Below, in pieces: positions 37,155 to 48,539 of a DNA stretch of 64,000 nt (the first letter of the stretch is position 1; each line of letters begins with the position of its first letter). The stretch spans positions 1 to 64,000 of the forward strand of contig CALFZO010000117.1 of the NCBI GenBank assembly GCA_937952305.1, given 5' to 3'. The translations under genes and the position numbers were made by a program. A model generated the notes under the pieces. The model did not search any database. It had not been told where the DNA came from and was given only the letters and a program-made list of their open reading frames with translations. The stretch comes from an uncultured Anaerolineales bacterium (GTDB lineage Bacteria; Chloroflexota; Anaerolineae; Anaerolineales; UBA6663).

Positions 37155-39497
37155 TCAGGGGCGGCCGAGTGTGATGGTGACAAGGATAACATGGTCGGTC
37201 GCCGGCGCGCCGGCCTCGTCCCGGACCAGGGCCCGTTCGCCGGTGGCCGGGTCATACAGGCCCACCAGGAGTCGATAGTCGCCGGGCGGCGCGCCCGCGC
37301 TGATGGGCAGCGCATACTCGTCCACAATGACCTCGCCCTTGCGCCAGGTGGTGGTGGGGCGCGTGTCGGCCACGGGCTCGTTGTCTTTTTGCGCCCACAA
37401 CTGGCTGCCGGTCTCCGGATTGAACTCGGCGCCCACCAGGTGCGTGAAGACTTTGTAGCGCTGCGTGACCGGCGCCGCCGCCTGCCAGTACAGCGTCAGG
37501 CGCAGGGTCTGGCCAGCCTGCGGCTGGGTCGGCTCCAGCCCGTAGCCGAGCAGGCGCACGCCCACGGCGAAGTCGCGCACCAAGGAATTCGGGATGGTGA
37601 CCTCGGCGCTGGTCGCCGCCCAGGTCGAGGCGCGGACGCGCACGGCCCCGAGTCGTACGCTGGAGCCATCGGCGGCGCGCACAGACAGAGCGTATTCGCC
37701 GGCGGGCAGATCGGGCGCAAGCGGCACGGCCACGCTCTGGCGCGTCCGGCCAGGCCCGGCCGGAGGCGTCACTGGCTGTGCCAGCCAGGTCCGGCCGGCG
37801 GCGTCGCTTAAGCCCAGTTCCAGCGGCGGGCTGGCGGCGGCGTTCTGCCAGTACAGGCCTAGGAAGAGCGTGTCGCCGGGACGGAGTTCGCGCACGGCCT
37901 GGTCAAAGCCGACGAGGCGGGCGCCGCTCAGCGCGCCGTCCAGGGGATGTTGCGGCGCGGCGTCTGGCGCCAGGTCTCGGAGCGAGGCGGCGCGCTCCGG
38001 CGTCCGCGCGTAGAAACGCAGGCGTTTGTCTTGAAAGGCGAAGTCGAGCGTGGCGAGCGCGCGCTCGGCCAGCCACGCCTCCAGAGTCCCGTCTGGGTCG
38101 CTGACACTCGCGTAAGGCGTGACCACCAGCCACAATCCGGCATGCGCGTCCCAGAGTGGGGCCAGATATTGATCCGCCTGGGCCGGCGTCAACTGCCAGG
38201 CGTGCGGTACGCCGCGCCACTCGGCGGGATAGTGGTAGGCGAAGATCGGCCAATCCTGGTCGGTGACCAGCACCACGGCATCGCCGGGGTGGCGTTGCGC
38301 GGCCAGTGTCCGGACCAGCGAGGGATAGTCGTCGCCGCGCAGGCGCCCCGGATAGTAGCCGGCCAGTCCGACTCCCGCCGCCGTCACGCACACGGCCAAC
38401 CCGGCCAGGCCCACCGGCCAGAATCGCCCCCGGCCCAGCGCGGCCAGGCCCCAACCGAGCAGGGCGCTGTACGCGGCGATGAAGACGAGCAGGTAGCGCG
38501 GCGCCAGCGGCGGCGAGTAGAAGAAGAAGTCCTTGGGCAGGGAGACCAGGTAGACCACGCCCGCCGGCAGCACCAGGCCGGCGCCCAGCAGGGTCAGGTC
38601 ACGCCCGCGCCGCCAATCCGCGCGCCAGGCCAGCCGGATGAGGCCGGCCAGCGCCACGGCCAGGACCGGAAGCGTGAAGGCCGCGTAGCCGTCCACCTCG
38701 GTGGTGGCGCCGACGGTCAGCACGGTCCAGTAGATCTTGACGAAGTCCCCGGGATTAACCGGTGTCGCCGCCGACCAGGTGGGGATGCGGCCGAGGGCGT
38801 AGGCCAGCCAGGGCGCGAACAGCGCCAGCACCGCGGCCTGCGCGCCGGACCAGCGCCAGAACTCGCGCCCCGCTGCCCCAGCGGCAGCAGACGGCCGCCG
38901 CGCTGCGCGCGGCCAGACCCAGATGAGCCAGGTCAGGTTGACGACGAACAGCACGGTCGCGAACAGGTACAGCGTCCACAGACCGGCCGCCATCGTCAGC
39001 GTGTAGACGACGAAATCGCCGGCGCGGCCGCGGTCCCATACGCGCAGCGCCGCCCACACGGCCAGGGCCGCCCACAGGGCCGAGAGCGCGTACATGCGCA
39101 GCTCCTGCGACCAGGTTACGGCGAAGGCGGAGAGCGTCACCAGCAGCGCGGCCAGCAGCCCGGCTGTCCGCCCGCCCACGCGCCGGCCGACCAGGTAGGC
39201 GGCCGGCACGGTCAGCACGCCGATGAGCACGGACAGCCAGCGCAGCGCAAACTCGCCGTCGCCGCTCACAGTGCGCCAGAAGTGCAGGAGCCAGAAGTAG
39301 AGCGGGGGATGGACGTCGGCGGCGGTCCAGGCGGCGCTGGCGGCCAGGCTTTGGCGCGCCGCCCACACGGCCAGCCCCTCGTCCCACCAGACGCTCTGAT
39401 CGCCCAGGCGCAGCGCGCGCAGCCAGGTAGCCGCGACCAACAGCGGCGTGAGCCAGACCAGGGCCGGCCACGCCCGCCAGCGGGGAGTGAGTTTCAT
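37155..39497 (-). CDS. Membrane glycosyltransferase, family 39-like, with C-terminal beta-sandwich
   Basis: A 780-residue protein. GT-C features are the first-loop SVWWDEGLAVWAAR near residues 35-48, with Asp-Glu, and VHPPLYFWLLHFW near 60-72, as in the PMT_2/ArnT group. About eleven helices reach residue 400. A soluble region holds the segment AVVLVTDQDWPIFAYHYPAE. The last 250 residues hold two beta-sandwich modules with LYWQNAA, LTLYWQAAAPVTQRYKVFTH, GEVIVDEYALPI and LLVGLYDPATGER. The same end domain occurs in the glycosyltransferase at 31022-32956. A TACAAT -10 ends 9 bases before ATG 39497, so the leader is only a few bases. Confidence 0.85.
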   Translation of the reverse strand: MKLTPRWRAWPALVWLTPLLVAATWLRALRLGDQSVWWDEGLAVWAARQSLAASAAWTAADVHPPLYFWLLHFWRTVSGDGEFALRWLSVLIGVLTVPAAYLVGRRVGGRTAGLLAALLVTLSAFAVTWSQELRMYALSALWAALAVWAALRVWDRGRAGDFVVYTLTMAAGLWTLYLFATVLFVVNLTWLIWVWPRAARRPSAAAGAAGREFWRWSGAQAAVLALFAPWLAYALGRIPTWSAATPVNPGDFVKIYWTVLTVGATTEVDGYAAFTLPVLAVALAGLIRLAWRADWRRGRDLTLLGAGLVLPAGVVYLVSLPKDFFFYSPPLAPRYLLVFIAAYSALLGWGLAALGRGRFWPVGLAGLAVCVTAAGVGLAGYYPGRLRGDDYPSLVRTLAAQRHPGDAVVLVTDQDWPIFAYHYPAEWRGVPHAWQLTPAQADQYLAPLWDAHAGLWLVVTPYASVSDPDGTLEAWLAERALATLDFAFQDKRLRFYARTPERAASLRDLAPDAAPQHPLDGALSGARLVGFDQAVRELRPGDTLFLGLYWQNAAASPPLELGLSDAAGRTWLAQPVTPPAGPGRTRQSVAVPLAPDLPAGEYALSVRAADGSSVRLGAVRVRASTWAATSAEVTIPNSLVRDFAVGVRLLGYGLEPTQPQAGQTLRLTLYWQAAAPVTQRYKVFTHLVGAEFNPETGSQLWAQKDNEPVADTRPTTTWRKGEVIVDEYALPISAGAPPGDYRLLVGLYDPATGERALVRDEAGAPATDHVILVTITLGRP

Positions 39498-39506
39498 CGA
39501 GACGGA

Positions 39507-39512
39507 ATTGTA
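39507..39512 (-). promoter_or_regulatory. -10 box of the glycosyltransferase-methyltransferase operon
   Basis: Minus-strand TACAAT, nine bases before ATG 39497. The expected start of transcription leaves a leader of about three bases or none. Confidence 0.5.
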
Positions 39513-39552
39513 CGCGACCAGCGCGTCTTGGGGCGGTCCGGTCGCCTCGCGC

Positions 39553-41721
39553 TCAGCGTCGGCCCACCGGCAGCCAGAACAGCAGGCCGGGCGCGTAGAC
39601 GGCCGTGTAGGCCGTATCCCCGTCTGGCGTGATCACGGTGCGGTCGACATTTCCGCCGTCCAGCCAATGCGTGAAGACCAGCGGCGCGCCGGGGACGCCG
39701 AGCTGGTAGGCCGGGGCCGCCAGGCTGAGCGCGTAGCCCTCCCAGGAGACGAGCGGGTGGGGCGTGGTTACGGCCGCGTCGTTAAGGCGCAGCGGCAGGC
39801 CGGCCGGATCGCTGGTCAGGGTCACGTCGACCAGGCGCGGCTGCACGGCGCGCGTTACCACCACCGTCAGCCCGAGCGGGTTGCTGGCAGTCAGGCGCAC
39901 TTCGACGTAGCTGTAGCGGGTGGCGCGCAGGCCCTCCGGCGCTGGATAGGTGGTGGTGTTTGTGATCTGGCCGGTGGGGCTGTGGACCGGCGCGCTGGCG
40001 TACCAGGGGTGCGTGTGGTTGCCGCTGGGCACCAGCTCGTCGACGTGATGGAGCAGCACCTCCCAGTGCAGGGCGAGGTCGGCTGGGGCGTAGACGCTGT
40101 CCGTGACGCTGGCGGTCAGTGTGAGCGTCTGCCCCACGGCCAAGGTCTGCCCCGGCGCGGGCGCCAGGATAGCGGGCACCGGCGGCTGGTAGCCGGGATA
40201 GACCACCAGGGCGGCCGGCTCGGACGGCAGCCCGAGCGAATCGCGCGCGATCAACGTGGCCGTGAAGATGCCGGCGCTGGCGTAGGCGTGCGTGGCCGTC
40301 AGGCCGGTCGCGTTGTTCAGGGTCGCGCCGTCGCCGAACGTCCAGTCATAGGTCAAGGTCTCGTTGGGGTTGTCGGGATCAAAACTGCCGGCGGCGCTGA
40401 AGGTCAGGGTCAGGGCGCCGTAGTTGGGGTTGGCCGAGATCTGGGCGCTGGGCGCCTGGGAGTAGGTGATGCGGCGCACCTGGCCGGAGTTGCGGGCGGT
40501 GTAGTACAGCGCCTGCGTATTCAGGTGCGGCCCAAAGAGCAACTGGGTTGGCCCATCCACGCCGGCGGCGAAATCGGCGGCCGTGAAGCCGCCCTGGCCG
40601 TCCGGAGTCAGGCGGATGATGACGCCGCAGACATAGTCGCCGAACAAGTAGACGTCGTCAAAGCCCGGCCAGAGTCCGGCCGGCACGAAGGCGCCGCCGG
40701 TGATGGCGTTGCAGTTGGCCGGGCTGGTGGTGCCCGGGATCTGCGTGCCGTGCTGGTACTCAAAGACCGGGTCCACCATCACCGGCGGCAGCGGGTTGCA
40801 GGTGCCCGGCAGCGGGTCCACCGGATGAGCGCCCTCCCGGCAGGGCCAGCCATAGTGGCCGCCGCCCTGGCCCAGGTTGATGTCCTCCCAGGTGTCCTGG
40901 CCGACGTCGTTGATGTAGAACTCGTTGGTGCCCGGCCGGAACGCAAAGCGGAACGGGTTGCGCAGGCCGTAGTTGAAGATCTCCAAGCACGGTCCGCTGC
41001 CGGCGCTGCCGGCCGGGTCGCCGCAGCGGCGGGCGTCCGGCTGGCCCACCAGCGGATTACTGGGCGGGATGAGGTCGGCGCTGGTGGGCGCCAGGCGCAG
41101 GATTTTTCCGTTCAGGTTGGTCGTTACGCGCGCGTTGCTGGCGCGCGAGGCGTCGCCGACGCTGACGTACAGGTAGCCATCGGCGCCGAAGTGGAGGTCG
41201 CCGGAGTTGTGATAGCCGCGCGAGGCGATGTTATCCACCAGCACGAGTTCGCTGGCCGGGTTGATGCTGTCGTTGTCGCCCAGCGTGAAGCGCGACAGAC
41301 GGTTGACCGGCGCGGCCGGATCGGAGCCGGTGGGGCAGTTGCTCGGATCCGGGTTGTTGAACTTATTGAAGGTGTAGTAGGCGTAGATGAAGTGGTTGCT
41401 GGCGAAGCCCGGATCAACGGCCAGCCCGACCAGGCCGCGCTCGATGTTGCGACAGACCTTGTTGCCGAGGTTTAGGGCGGGGGCGGCCAGCAGCATTCCG
41501 TTCTTGTAGACGCGGATCTGGCCGCCCTGGCCCGCGATCAGCAGCCGGCCGTCCGGCGTGAACGCGATCGAGGTCGGGTCGGCGGCCGTGGCCACGAACG
41601 TGTCGACGAAGCCGGGTGTGAGGCTGACGGCGGCGTCGGCCGGCTCGGTCCGGCCGCTCAGGGCGCCCAGGAGACCCAGGGCGGCGATGACCAGGCTCAA
41701 GCGCAGTGGCATCTTCCGCAT
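39553..41721 (-). CDS. PQQ-type sugar dehydrogenase (GSDH) with PKD domain
   Basis: A 722-residue secreted protein. Residues 1-31 are a signal peptide. About 35-400 is the six-bladed propeller of glucose/sorbosone dehydrogenases: PTSIAFTPDGRLLIAGQGG, RGLVGLAVDPGF, HNSGDLHFGADGYLYVSVGD (with the catalytic His), LNGKILRL, and the NYGLRNPFRFAFRPG and GGHYGWPC blocks. These enzymes oxidise sugars at C1 with PQQ. A PKD domain with YDWTFGDG follows near 430-510, then beta-rich modules. The end, APGLLFWLPVGRR, resembles the LP-x-x-x-R tail of two other proteins here. CCGGAGGA precedes ATG 41721. It lies 22 bases after the DMFase-like gene, in one operon. Confidence 0.9.
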   Translation of the reverse strand: MRKMPLRLSLVIAALGLLGALSGRTEPADAAVSLTPGFVDTFVATAADPTSIAFTPDGRLLIAGQGGQIRVYKNGMLLAAPALNLGNKVCRNIERGLVGLAVDPGFASNHFIYAYYTFNKFNNPDPSNCPTGSDPAAPVNRLSRFTLGDNDSINPASELVLVDNIASRGYHNSGDLHFGADGYLYVSVGDASRASNARVTTNLNGKILRLAPTSADLIPPSNPLVGQPDARRCGDPAGSAGSGPCLEIFNYGLRNPFRFAFRPGTNEFYINDVGQDTWEDINLGQGGGHYGWPCREGAHPVDPLPGTCNPLPPVMVDPVFEYQHGTQIPGTTSPANCNAITGGAFVPAGLWPGFDDVYLFGDYVCGVIIRLTPDGQGGFTAADFAAGVDGPTQLLFGPHLNTQALYYTARNSGQVRRITYSQAPSAQISANPNYGALTLTFSAAGSFDPDNPNETLTYDWTFGDGATLNNATGLTATHAYASAGIFTATLIARDSLGLPSEPAALVVYPGYQPPVPAILAPAPGQTLAVGQTLTLTASVTDSVYAPADLALHWEVLLHHVDELVPSGNHTHPWYASAPVHSPTGQITNTTTYPAPEGLRATRYSYVEVRLTASNPLGLTVVVTRAVQPRLVDVTLTSDPAGLPLRLNDAAVTTPHPLVSWEGYALSLAAPAYQLGVPGAPLVFTHWLDGGNVDRTVITPDGDTAYTAVYAPGLLFWLPVGRR

Positions 41722-41743
41722 GGGTCCTCCGGGAGCGGCCGGC

Positions 41744-44095
41744 TCAGTCGCCGGGCCGGCGGGCTAGGAACGGCAAGAAAAGCTGCATTGGGCCAGTGCC
41801 AGGCACTAACGGCTCCACGACCGCCACTAGCCGGCTGGGTGCGGTCACCTGGCCCAGGCCGTTGTCGGCGTTCACCAGGACCGGGTAGTCCCCGGCGGCC
41901 GCATACGTGTGCGTGATCAGCCCCGCCTGGCTCATCGCAATCGGGCTGCCGTCGCCGAAGTCCCAAGTCGTCGTGATCGGCGTGGTCGCCGTCAGCGGCG
42001 TGACCGCAGTCGTGAACGTCACGACTTCGCCCACCAACGGTGTCTCGGGTGTGTAGTTCACGTGCACCGCCTGGAGCGGCACGGGCGGCAGCGTCACCGT
42101 CAGGGTTTGCTGCGCCTGGCGCTGGCTGTGGGCATTGTCGGCCTTGACGGAGACCGTGAATGCGCCGGCGCCCGCAAAGGTGTGCGTGAGCGCGCTCGCG
42201 CCGGTGACCACCGCTGGGCTGCCATCGCCGAAGCGCCACGTGTACGTGATCGGCGCGGTCGCGTTGGCGGGCGTCAGGGTGGCCGTGAAGGCCACGCTCG
42301 CCCCGGCCAGCGGCGCGGTCGGCCCATAGTCTAATTGGACTGATTGTATCAGGATTGGCGGCGGCGCGACGGTTACAGTCAGTTGGTCGGCCGCGGCACC
42401 GTGGACGTTGTCGGCCGTGACGGACAGCGTGTAGGCGCCGGCCGCGGCGAAGGTGTGGCTCAGCGCGGCCGTGCGCGTGACCGGGCTGGGGCTGCCGTCA
42501 CCAAAACTCCACGTGTACGTGACCGGCTGGGTGGCGTAGGTCGGGGACAAGGTGGTGGTGAAGGTCACCGGCACGGTCGCGAAGACCGTGGCGGCCGAGG
42601 TGGAGACCTGCACGTCCGCGATCGGCCGCGGCGGCAGCGGGCCGCTGCGGAGGCGTTCCAGGACGTTGCGCGTGATCTGGCGCACGGCCGCATAGCCGTC
42701 TGGGTTCTTGTCCGGCCACAGACCCCGGGGCCAGCCGATGGTGGCGGCGTTGAAGACCGTGCCGCCGCCGGGCCGGGTGAAGACGCCCATGGTCGCGTGC
42801 CCGCTGCTGGACGCCTGCACGCCCAGGATCAGGAAGTCCAGCGGCGTCTGGTCCGCGCCCGTGACGACGGGCAAGCCATTCTGCCAGGTGAAGAGGGCGC
42901 CGTCGACCTCGATCTCCTTCTGGGTCTCGTAGCGCAGCAGGGCGCCGTCGGTCAGGCCCGTGTTGGCGAACACCCAGTGGTCGGTCCGATAGACCGTGAA
43001 GACGCCGCCGGGCGGCGCGTAAATGTAGCCGCCGGCGTGCCAGCGTGTGCCGGTGGTGGGGTTCTCGGGCCAATTCGGCACCGGCAGCCGGTCAAACTCT
43101 GTGGCGACGCGCTGGTTGTCCACGCCGTAGAGCGGGTCCTGTTCGTAGTCGCCCATGTAGCACACCAGCGTCCGGCCGTTGTCGGTGTAGCGCACCTGCC
43201 GGAAGACCGTGTTGCCCGAGAAGATGGCGACGTTGCCGCCGGCGTCGCTGAACGCGTCCAGGTGGTCACGCATCTCCTGGGACCAGTATTCGTCATGGCC
43301 GGCGATGATGGCGAGTCTGTACTGGTGCAGCACGTTGGGGTCGTTGTGCAGGTCCTCGCTGGCGATGTAATCGACGGCGTAGCCTTCGAGCGCCAGCCAG
43401 CGCGCCATCGGCATGGACCAGTCGTCCGAACAGCCGTAGTTGATGGGATCGCACAGCTTGTACGGACGATCAAACGTGATCCGGCGGGCGGGCGGCGTGG
43501 TGTAGAAACTCCAGCCGCCATAGGCGTTGTAGGCCTGCAGCGTTGCGGTCGGGTAGACGAAGACCGTGTCGGTCTGGGCGGCGGGCTGGTCTTCGGTGAC
43601 GACGAAGAGGATGTAGGACCCGTAATCGAGCGGGTATTCGCCCTGGGTCAAGAGATTGGCCGCGTACACGCCGGCCGGCCAGTTGGCGGGCACGTTCAGC
43701 GTATAGGCCACCGGCCAGTTACAGCCGAGGGCCACACCCTCCTGGCCGGCCGGCACGCCCGCCGGTCCGCAGGCGTAGGACTGCCCCGGCAGGTTATTCA
43801 CCGTGAGGCGCAGTTCTTCGCCGGTGATCGAGCTCAGGCGATAAACGCGCAGGTCATAGGCCGTGACGTTGGCCGAGATGTGAAAATCGATCTGGCCGCC
43901 CTGGACGACGCTGGTGGCTGAGGCGTAGCCGTAAGCGCGGCCGCTGCCGATGGCCTGGGGGCCATCATCCGCGCGGGGACTCTCCAACGCGCCCGTGGTG
44001 TTGCCGTCTGGGTTGGACTGCGCCGGGCCGGCGCTGGGGCTGGCCGCGCCGAGGGCCAGCAACAAAATTCCTAGTGTGACCAATAATCGCCGCAT
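41744..44095 (-). CDS. N,N-dimethylformamidase large subunit-like protein with PKD repeats
   Basis: A 783-residue secreted protein with signal peptide 1-24. The region near 60-470 resembles the dimethylformamidase beta-subunit domain: ATLQAYNAYGGWSFY, RITFDRPY, MARWLALEGYAVDYIASEDL, AGHDEYWSQEMRDHLDAF and NVAIFSGNTVFRQVR. The family includes DMF amidohydrolase and many secreted proteins without known activity. Three PKD modules follow, each with a W-x-F-G-D-G-S core and a THTFAAAGAYTLSV-like end. The tail is LFLPFLARRPGD. CAGGAGA precedes ATG 44095. No partner alpha subunit is adjacent. It probably acts outside the cell next to the sugar dehydrogenase. Confidence 0.85.
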   Translation of the reverse strand: MRRLLVTLGILLLALGAASPSAGPAQSNPDGNTTGALESPRADDGPQAIGSGRAYGYASATSVVQGGQIDFHISANVTAYDLRVYRLSSITGEELRLTVNNLPGQSYACGPAGVPAGQEGVALGCNWPVAYTLNVPANWPAGVYAANLLTQGEYPLDYGSYILFVVTEDQPAAQTDTVFVYPTATLQAYNAYGGWSFYTTPPARRITFDRPYKLCDPINYGCSDDWSMPMARWLALEGYAVDYIASEDLHNDPNVLHQYRLAIIAGHDEYWSQEMRDHLDAFSDAGGNVAIFSGNTVFRQVRYTDNGRTLVCYMGDYEQDPLYGVDNQRVATEFDRLPVPNWPENPTTGTRWHAGGYIYAPPGGVFTVYRTDHWVFANTGLTDGALLRYETQKEIEVDGALFTWQNGLPVVTGADQTPLDFLILGVQASSSGHATMGVFTRPGGGTVFNAATIGWPRGLWPDKNPDGYAAVRQITRNVLERLRSGPLPPRPIADVQVSTSAATVFATVPVTFTTTLSPTYATQPVTYTWSFGDGSPSPVTRTAALSHTFAAAGAYTLSVTADNVHGAAADQLTVTVAPPPILIQSVQLDYGPTAPLAGASVAFTATLTPANATAPITYTWRFGDGSPAVVTGASALTHTFAGAGAFTVSVKADNAHSQRQAQQTLTVTLPPVPLQAVHVNYTPETPLVGEVVTFTTAVTPLTATTPITTTWDFGDGSPIAMSQAGLITHTYAAAGDYPVLVNADNGLGQVTAPSRLVAVVEPLVPGTGPMQLFLPFLARRPGD

Positions 44096-44425
44096 GGCGG
44101 TCTCCTGTCCTGACCAGGCAGGCGGCCGCGGCCCAGAAGGAGTGGCTTCAGCCGAGAGGGAGTGGAGATGGGGAGGGGCCCAACGCTTGGGAAGTGCTGC
44201 GGAGGTTGGGCCTCTGACCGAGTGGAAACCGACAGCCCCCCTGAGCCAGCCACAGGCCTAGCCGGTCAAGACCTGTTCTGGCTCCATAGTGCCATGCGGG
44301 CGGCGCGGCGGAAATAGGAGGAACGTCCCGGCGGCTGCGGGCCATGCGGCTCTGGGGTGCAAACCAATCCGATTAAGCGGTCGAGGCTGCGGCCGGTTCT
44401 GAGAAAGCTAAGCGGCGCCCTTAAC
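44096..44425. other. Gap without a recognisable gene
   Basis: About 330 bases upstream of the DMFase-like gene and downstream of the acyl-CoA synthetase terminator. Short open frames here have no ribosome site or family motif. I see no clear -10 box. It should hold the promoter of the 44095 to 39553 operon. Confidence 0.5.
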
Positions 44426-44467
44426 AAAAAGCGGCACCGTGCCCAGGGAACTGAGGCATGGTGCCGC
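44426..44467 (-). terminator. Rho-independent terminator after the acyl-CoA synthetase gene
   Basis: On the minus strand a 13-bp stem with one mismatch (GCGGCACC.TGCC arm) is followed by TTTTTG, 39 bases past the synthetase stop codon. Confidence 0.88.
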
Positions 44468-44506
44468 TGGCGGGCGCAGTCGCCGGGTGCCGAACGACCA
44501 GCCCGG

Positions 44507-46486
<1,980 letters not shown>

Positions 46487-46511
46487 GGGAGCTCCTGTGG
46501 GTGCGGGCTGT

Positions 46512-46556
46512 GAACAAAATCAGGGTAAACCGACCCGGCGGGCCGGCCTACCCTGA
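46512..46556 (-). terminator. Terminator after the FHA-GAF-cyclase gene
   Basis: Minus-strand TCAGGGTA pairs with TACCCTGA around a GC-rich internal part, then ATTTTG. It sits 38 bases after the cyclase stop and 26 bases before the acyl-CoA synthetase start. Confidence 0.7.
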
Positions 46557-46593
46557 CCAAAGCGCAGGCGCGCAGGTGCCGCCCGAAGGCGAA

Positions 46594-48081
46594 TCAGCTC
46601 CGCAGGACTTCGAAGGCTTCTACGCCCTGGACGCGGCCGCGGATCTCCAGCTGGCCGACGGAGTTCAGCGTGAACTTGCCGGCGGCCTGATAGGCCAGGG
46701 CCTGCTGGGTGTTGGGGCCGACCAGGACGCGGTTCGGGCGCGCGCTCATCTGCAGCCGCTGGGCCACGTTGACGATGTCGCCGAGCACGGTGAATTCGAC
46801 GCGCTCATCGGTGCCGACGTAGCCGGCCATGGCCGCGCCACTGTTGACGCCGACGCCCATCTCGATTTTCTCGCTCTCGGCCAGCTGGATCGAGTCCAGC
46901 CGGTTGAGCATCTCCAGGGCGGCGCGCACCGCGCGCTCCTCCGGGTTGGGGCGGTTGGTGGTGACGCCAAAGACGGCCATGACGCCGTCGCCCATGTACT
47001 TGTTGAGCAGGCCGCCCTGCTCGAAGACGACGTCCGTCATCTGCTGATAGAAGCGGCTGAGGATCTCGCTGAAGCGGCGCGCCCCGATGCGCTCCGCCAG
47101 ACCGGTGGAGTCGGTGATATCGGCGAACAGCACCGTCAGACTCTTCTCGGACAGCGGCGGCAGCGAACCGGTCTGCAGGTAGTCCTGCAGCAGATACTCG
47201 GCCTCCGGCGGCGACAGGAAGCGCTGCAACAGCTGCCGGATGCGCTGCTCCTTGCGGACATGCTCCAGCAGCCGGGTGCGCTGGATGGTCAGCGCGGCCT
47301 GATGGCTGATCGCCACGGCGAGCTGCAGGTCGTTCTGGTCGAACGGGCGCGCCAGGGGCCGGGTCTTGTAAACGTAGATCAGGGCGACGACTTTCTCGCC
47401 GCTCATGACGGGCACGCACATCGCCGAGCGGATGCGCATCAGCAGCGTGCTCTTGCCCAGTTGCGGGTCGGCCTGGGCGTCCGGGATGATGACGGCCGAG
47501 CGCTGGTCCAGCGCCAGACGCGCGATCGACACCGGGAAGCCCAGGTCGTGCAGTTGGCTGAAGCGCTCGGCCAGGATCACCTGGCACTTGTCCGCGCCCA
47601 TGGCCACGCGCATCATGTCCGAGACTTCCCGCAGGGCCGTGTCTAGGTCGATGACGGTGTTGAGGCGGCTGGCCACCTCGTACAACAGGACGGCGTGATG
47701 GTCGAGCGACTCGAGCAGCAGATCTCGTGTGAGGGGCTGCGTGCCTGGGAGCGAGTCTGTCTTGGCGCCGGGTTTGGGTTCGGTTTCCCGGCGCGCCAGG
47801 GTCAGCACGTGCTGGCCGATGCGCACCTGGTCTTCGACCCCGATGCGGCGCGGCTGGCTGATGCGCTCACGGTTTACAAACGTTCCGTTGGTGCTGCCCA
47901 GGTCCACCAGGACCAGGCTGGTGTCGTGCGGGTCGAAATGAATCTCGGCGTGGGAACGCGAAGCCGACTCATCTGGGAGCGGAATATCACTGTCCGAGCG
48001 CTGGCCGATCGTCGTCTTGCCGGGCTTCAGGACATATTCGCGAGGTTCGCCTTTGGGTGACCTTATTGTGACAATCCACAT
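46594..48081 (-). CDS. FHA-GAF-class III adenylate/guanylate cyclase
   Basis: A 495-residue cytoplasmic signalling protein. Residues 20-90 are an FHA phosphothreonine-binding domain (TTIGQRSDSDIPLPD, SRSHAEIHF, DLGSTNGTFVN). A GAF domain spans about 125-275 (VSRLNTVIDLD to ALTIQRTRLLE), followed by a short coiled linker. The cyclase domain, about 305-495, has VLFADITDSTG, GDGVMAVFG, and FTVLGDIVNVAQRLQ with the Asp, Asn and Arg residues. This suits a cyclase regulated by a Ser/Thr kinase and by a small ligand. It lies last in a minus-strand run with three small membrane or surface proteins and ends at a terminator. Confidence 0.94.
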   Translation of the reverse strand: MWIVTIRSPKGEPREYVLKPGKTTIGQRSDSDIPLPDESASRSHAEIHFDPHDTSLVLVDLGSTNGTFVNRERISQPRRIGVEDQVRIGQHVLTLARRETEPKPGAKTDSLPGTQPLTRDLLLESLDHHAVLLYEVASRLNTVIDLDTALREVSDMMRVAMGADKCQVILAERFSQLHDLGFPVSIARLALDQRSAVIIPDAQADPQLGKSTLLMRIRSAMCVPVMSGEKVVALIYVYKTRPLARPFDQNDLQLAVAISHQAALTIQRTRLLEHVRKEQRIRQLLQRFLSPPEAEYLLQDYLQTGSLPPLSEKSLTVLFADITDSTGLAERIGARRFSEILSRFYQQMTDVVFEQGGLLNKYMGDGVMAVFGVTTNRPNPEERAVRAALEMLNRLDSIQLAESEKIEMGVGVNSGAAMAGYVGTDERVEFTVLGDIVNVAQRLQMSARPNRVLVGPNTQQALAYQAAGKFTLNSVGQLEIRGRVQGVEAFEVLRS

Positions 48082-48169
48082 GGTTGCAGGCTGCCCCCTG
48101 GAGCAATTGGGCTACCGCTCATTTTACCTCAGCTTGACGTTTGGGATAGGCCGGAAGCGTTGGCGCGCC

Positions 48170-48496
48170 CTATGGTCGGATGACCAGGGCCAGGAAGAGC
48201 AAACTGGCAATCAGCGCCCCAACAAAGACGATGGCCGGGGTGGGATTATTCTGCTCGACAGACTCGCGCCGGATTTCGTCCAGGGACTGAAAGCCGAGCA
48301 GCCGCAGGGTGGCCAGGATGAAGGCGCCTGCCACAAGCGCCATGATCGGCCCCCAGAAGGCGATCTGGCTGAGGACGACGGGCAGGACGGCCAGGAAGCC
48401 CTGATAGCCGTTGGGGTTGATGAGCCAGGCCAACCCTTGGCCAGCCGCCAGGGCGACGACGAGGATGATTACGGCGATGATGCTGCGGTTTTGCAT
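48170..48496 (-). CDS. Small three-helix membrane protein, DUF350-like
   Basis: A 108-residue protein with three hydrophobic helices (residues 5-25, 35-68 and 90-106). The GFQSLDEIRRESVEQNNPTPAI loop before the last helix resembles the DUF350 end (an Asp/Glu-rich turn, then Glu-x-x-x-x-x-Asn-x-x-x-Ala-Ile), but this is weak. AGGAGAG precedes ATG 48496. It lies 43 bases after the DUF4178-like gene; DUF350 and DUF4178 genes are often neighbours as I recall, which is why I suggest the family. Function unknown. Confidence 0.6.
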   Translation of the reverse strand: MQNRSIIAVIILVVALAAGQGLAWLINPNGYQGFLAVLPVVLSQIAFWGPIMALVAGAFILATLRLLGFQSLDEIRRESVEQNNPTPAIVFVGALIASLLFLALVIRP

Positions 48497-48539
48497 AAGC
48501 TCTCCTGGGCGGGCGTAGACGACGGCAGGACGGTCCGGA

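Noticed and set aside
37947..41475. Long plus-strand frames opposite the glycosyltransferase and GSDH genes
   Set aside because: Their products are compositionally biased and lack motifs, while the minus-strand proteins have clear domains and signals.
44096..44425. Short open frames in the gap beside the DMFase-like gene
   Set aside because: They have no ribosome site, no conserved motif and biased composition.
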